Assembly (NCBI RefSeq): GCF_000214665.1
Contig: NC_015572.1
Span: 2,356,001 to 2,420,000 of the forward strand
Source of the DNA: Methylomonas methanica MC09
GTDB lineage: Bacteria > Pseudomonadota > Gammaproteobacteria > Methylococcales > Methylomonadaceae
Length of the DNA: 64,000 nucleotides
Reading direction: 5' to 3'
In this document: piece by piece, positions 62,449 through 64,000 of the stretch
Layout: every line of letters begins with the position of its first letter
Numbering within the stretch: position 1 is the first letter of the stretch
Position numbers and translations under genes: made by a program
The notes under the pieces: generated by a model
Told to the model about the DNA's origin: nothing
Seen by the model: only the letters and a program-made list of their open reading frames with translations
Databases searched by the model: none

Positions 62449-63384
62449 TTAAATCTGCGCCGTGCCGCGGCAAGCCAGAGAGTTGCGTTGCCAACGCGGT
62501 AATGCGGGCGCTTCGGTGGACGGCGTCGGCATGATCAGTTTCTTGCGAAAAATATCCCAAATGCCGTCGTAGCGTTGTTGCACCCGCATACTCCAACCCC
62601 ATACGACGGGTAAATGCACCGGCACCCAGATATAGCGGTCTGCTTGTTCCGGGTTGGCGTTTTGCATGAAATACAAGGTGTATTTCTCCAATACGCTGAC
62701 CGAGACGGTAGCGACGCCGTTCAATTCCGTGGGAATGGTCTGCGATACCGTATGGCTAAACTCAAAACGCTTACGCTCGCCTTGGGATTGAAAACCGCAA
62801 ACCGGCTTAATGACAGCTCGGTCTAACGTATCTTCCAGTAACAATACCGGGCCGTTAGAGTCAACTTCGGTATCCAACAATACGACAGTGTTACCGTTTG
62901 CCTGCTGCAGCGTGCGCGTTGATTCGACTAACTGCACGATACCCAGCTGGCTGGCATGGGCTGGGGTATGCCATTCCAGTTGAAAATGCGGAGAAATCGT
63001 CAATGTCGGTAAACTTTCGATCAAGCGAACGTCGGGAGTTGCCATACTGATATCCAGCATAGTTAGCTGGTTGTAATCAGTTGCCGGTGCTCGGTCGGTA
63101 TAGACTCGTAACGCTTGCCGCATGCGCGGGGTAAGCAGATCGACGTCCCAGATAAAGCACTGCATGGGATTTAGGGATGTGTCGATAGCCTCGATTTTCG
63201 AAGCGTTCAATTCCAATCGGTAAGCGCCGACCAAACCAATTTGTTGGGCATAGTCCGGATTGGCAAGGTCGTGGCCGGTATTATCGGGTAACTCGATATA
63301 ATGTCGATGACCCGGAAAAATATTGAAATTGCGATGCGTGGGCTTGGGTCGCACAGGCTGCGGCAACCGAAAAATGTAATCCAT
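62449..63384 (-). CDS. Hypothetical protein, partner of the amine oxidase
   Basis: A 311-residue protein not recognised. It lacks a signal peptide and membrane helices, and looks like an all-beta fold with many short strands. It contains HRNFNIFPGHRHYIELPDNT, FIWDVDLLTPRMRQALRVYT, and RYIWVPVHLPVVWGWSMRVQ. Co-transcribed with and 3 bp before the amine oxidase gene. Function unknown. Confidence 0.75.
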   Translation of the reverse strand: MDYIFRLPQPVRPKPTHRNFNIFPGHRHYIELPDNTGHDLANPDYAQQIGLVGAYRLELNASKIEAIDTSLNPMQCFIWDVDLLTPRMRQALRVYTDRAPATDYNQLTMLDISMATPDVRLIESLPTLTISPHFQLEWHTPAHASQLGIVQLVESTRTLQQANGNTVVLLDTEVDSNGPVLLLEDTLDRAVIKPVCGFQSQGERKRFEFSHTVSQTIPTELNGVATVSVSVLEKYTLYFMQNANPEQADRYIWVPVHLPVVWGWSMRVQQRYDGIWDIFRKKLIMPTPSTEAPALPRWQRNSLACRGTAQI

Positions 63385-63718
63385 ACAGGAACCGTTTTCA
63401 GGGAAGATTGCAAGTTACATTCAATATCGGGGCCAAATTGAACCGCTGGGTTTGAATTGGATACAGCAAACGGTTTTCACAGCCTATTCGGTAGAGTACC
63501 CGGCGGAGTAGGGCGTGTTGTTAATCCGATATATGTCGGGGATATGACAAAACTTCGGTTTTTGTCGATGCTATCCGTTCTGATAGCGGACAAGAAAAGC
63601 CGATATATCGCCTGGAGTTCGGGTGCCTCGGGCAATCATTGGGAAAGCTTGGTTGTCGCTAATTGCCGGCATCGCGTAAAATCCCGCCTAAACGATGTTT
63701 AACCCATGGAGTAACGCA
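63385..63718. other. Intergenic region, divergent
   Basis: A 334-bp gap between the leftward unknown gene and the rightward exported protein gene; should contain both promoters. A plus-strand frame (63457-63702) begins with TTG and looks like chance. GCTATC and GATAGC (about 63568-63586) form a short inverted repeat. Confidence 0.4.
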
Positions 63719-64000
63719 ATGAAATATTCTTTAATCGCCGTGCTGTTGTTAGCCAGTAATTTGGCTTACGCCGATGAAGCAGCAAAAGACGAGTGGAATG
63801 AAACCACCTTAAAAGAAGACACCATTCAGAAAATTCAGCAAGCTCAATACACCTATAAAAAGTGCGTTGTCGACGCCATGAGAAAACCGGATTTTGCCCA
63901 ATTGGAAAGCCGTCGCGCCACGGACGCCATTATTAAACAATGTGAACCGACGTTGGCCGACATGCGTAACGTGTATACCGAAGCCGGCGTGCCCGGTGTA
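63719..64000 (+). CDS. Small exported protein, 5' part (continues past right edge)
   Basis: ATG 63719 after GGAG (63708-63711) with 7 bp spacing. The signal peptide MKYSLIAVLLLASNLAYADE is cleaved near YA-DE; the mature part is helical and charged (QKIQQAQYTYKKCVVDAMRK), with two Cys in 94 visible residues (V-C, Q-C-E-P). Not assigned. The end of the gene is outside the window. Confidence 0.8.
   Translation, partial: MKYSLIAVLLLASNLAYADEAAKDEWNETTLKEDTIQKIQQAQYTYKKCVVDAMRKPDFAQLESRRATDAIIKQCEPTLADMRNVYTEAGVPGV

Noticed and set aside
63457..63702. Plus-strand frame of 81 codons
   Set aside because: TTG start without a good ribosome binding site and no protein-like pattern; it lies in a divergent promoter region.

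Overview
This 64 kb window looks like chromosomal DNA of a gammaproteobacterium, most likely a methylotroph of the Methylococcales (Methylomonas-like). That is an inference from gene content. There is a methanofuran-biosynthesis gene (mfnB) beside a DUF447 gene, formate-tetrahydrofolate ligase, a full-length glycine decarboxylase (gcvT, gcvP), pyruvate phosphate dikinase, a putative exosortase (VPLPA-type) substrate and a dodecin. No rRNA, tRNA or CRISPR array was recognised.

Layout. 0-0.4 kb: the 5' part of a type IV pseudopilin gene running off the left edge, next to a possible gene remnant. 0.9-12.2 kb: a chemotaxis-type signalling operon (cheY, cheA, cheW, soluble triple-PAS receptor, cheW, parA-like, STAS, cheR, cheD, cheB, membrane receptor-like protein, STAS). 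12.3-18.2 kb: AI-2E-type membrane protein, PhoH/PIN ATPase, an orphan CheZ-like protein, a TPR lipoprotein and a DinG/YoaA helicase. 18.2-22.8 kb: tsaB, yciO, an M50 protease, scpA, scpB, rluB. 22.9-30.3 kb: VPLPA protein, tandem receiver protein, DUF447-mfnB, an EAL-domain remnant, gcvT-gcvP. 30.4-34.8 kb: a small membrane protein, a protein with a (VEQ)12 tract, an unknown small protein, fhs, a GST. 34.9-39.2 kb: a molybdenum aldehyde-oxidoreductase locus (mocA, xdhC, small and large subunits, the large one with a Tat signal). 39.4-42.5 kb: a remnant, a secreted crystallin-like protein, HIT, two membrane proteins. 42.8-47.1 kb: dodecin, thiE-thiD-NAD ligase operon, zur. 47.3-53.1 kb: heme-sensor diguanylate cyclase, ppdK, a lipoprotein and an M35-like metallopeptidase. 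53.5-56.8 kb: an accessory patch with an IS200-type element and an intact ISAs1-family element that has split an unknown gene. 56.8-63.4 kb: YgiQ radical SAM protein, spermidine-synthase-like protein, beta-helix protein, FAD amine oxidase and an unknown partner. The right edge holds the start of a small exported protein.

The most interesting signal is in the chemotaxis system. The receptor-like protein at 10663-11868 carries a CheZ-like D-x-x-x-Q helix (D324, Q328) and ends in VELF. A separate small protein at 14994-15533 has the same D-x-x-x-Q arrangement (D96, Q100) and ends in IELF. CheD also ends in IELF. This suggests a CheY-P phosphatase activity built into a receptor, and a shared C-terminal docking tail; both are inferences. 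The clearest evolutionary event is the ISAs1 insertion (19-bp perfect terminal inverted repeats, 10-bp target duplication), across which an interrupted reading frame can be rejoined exactly into a 359-residue protein.
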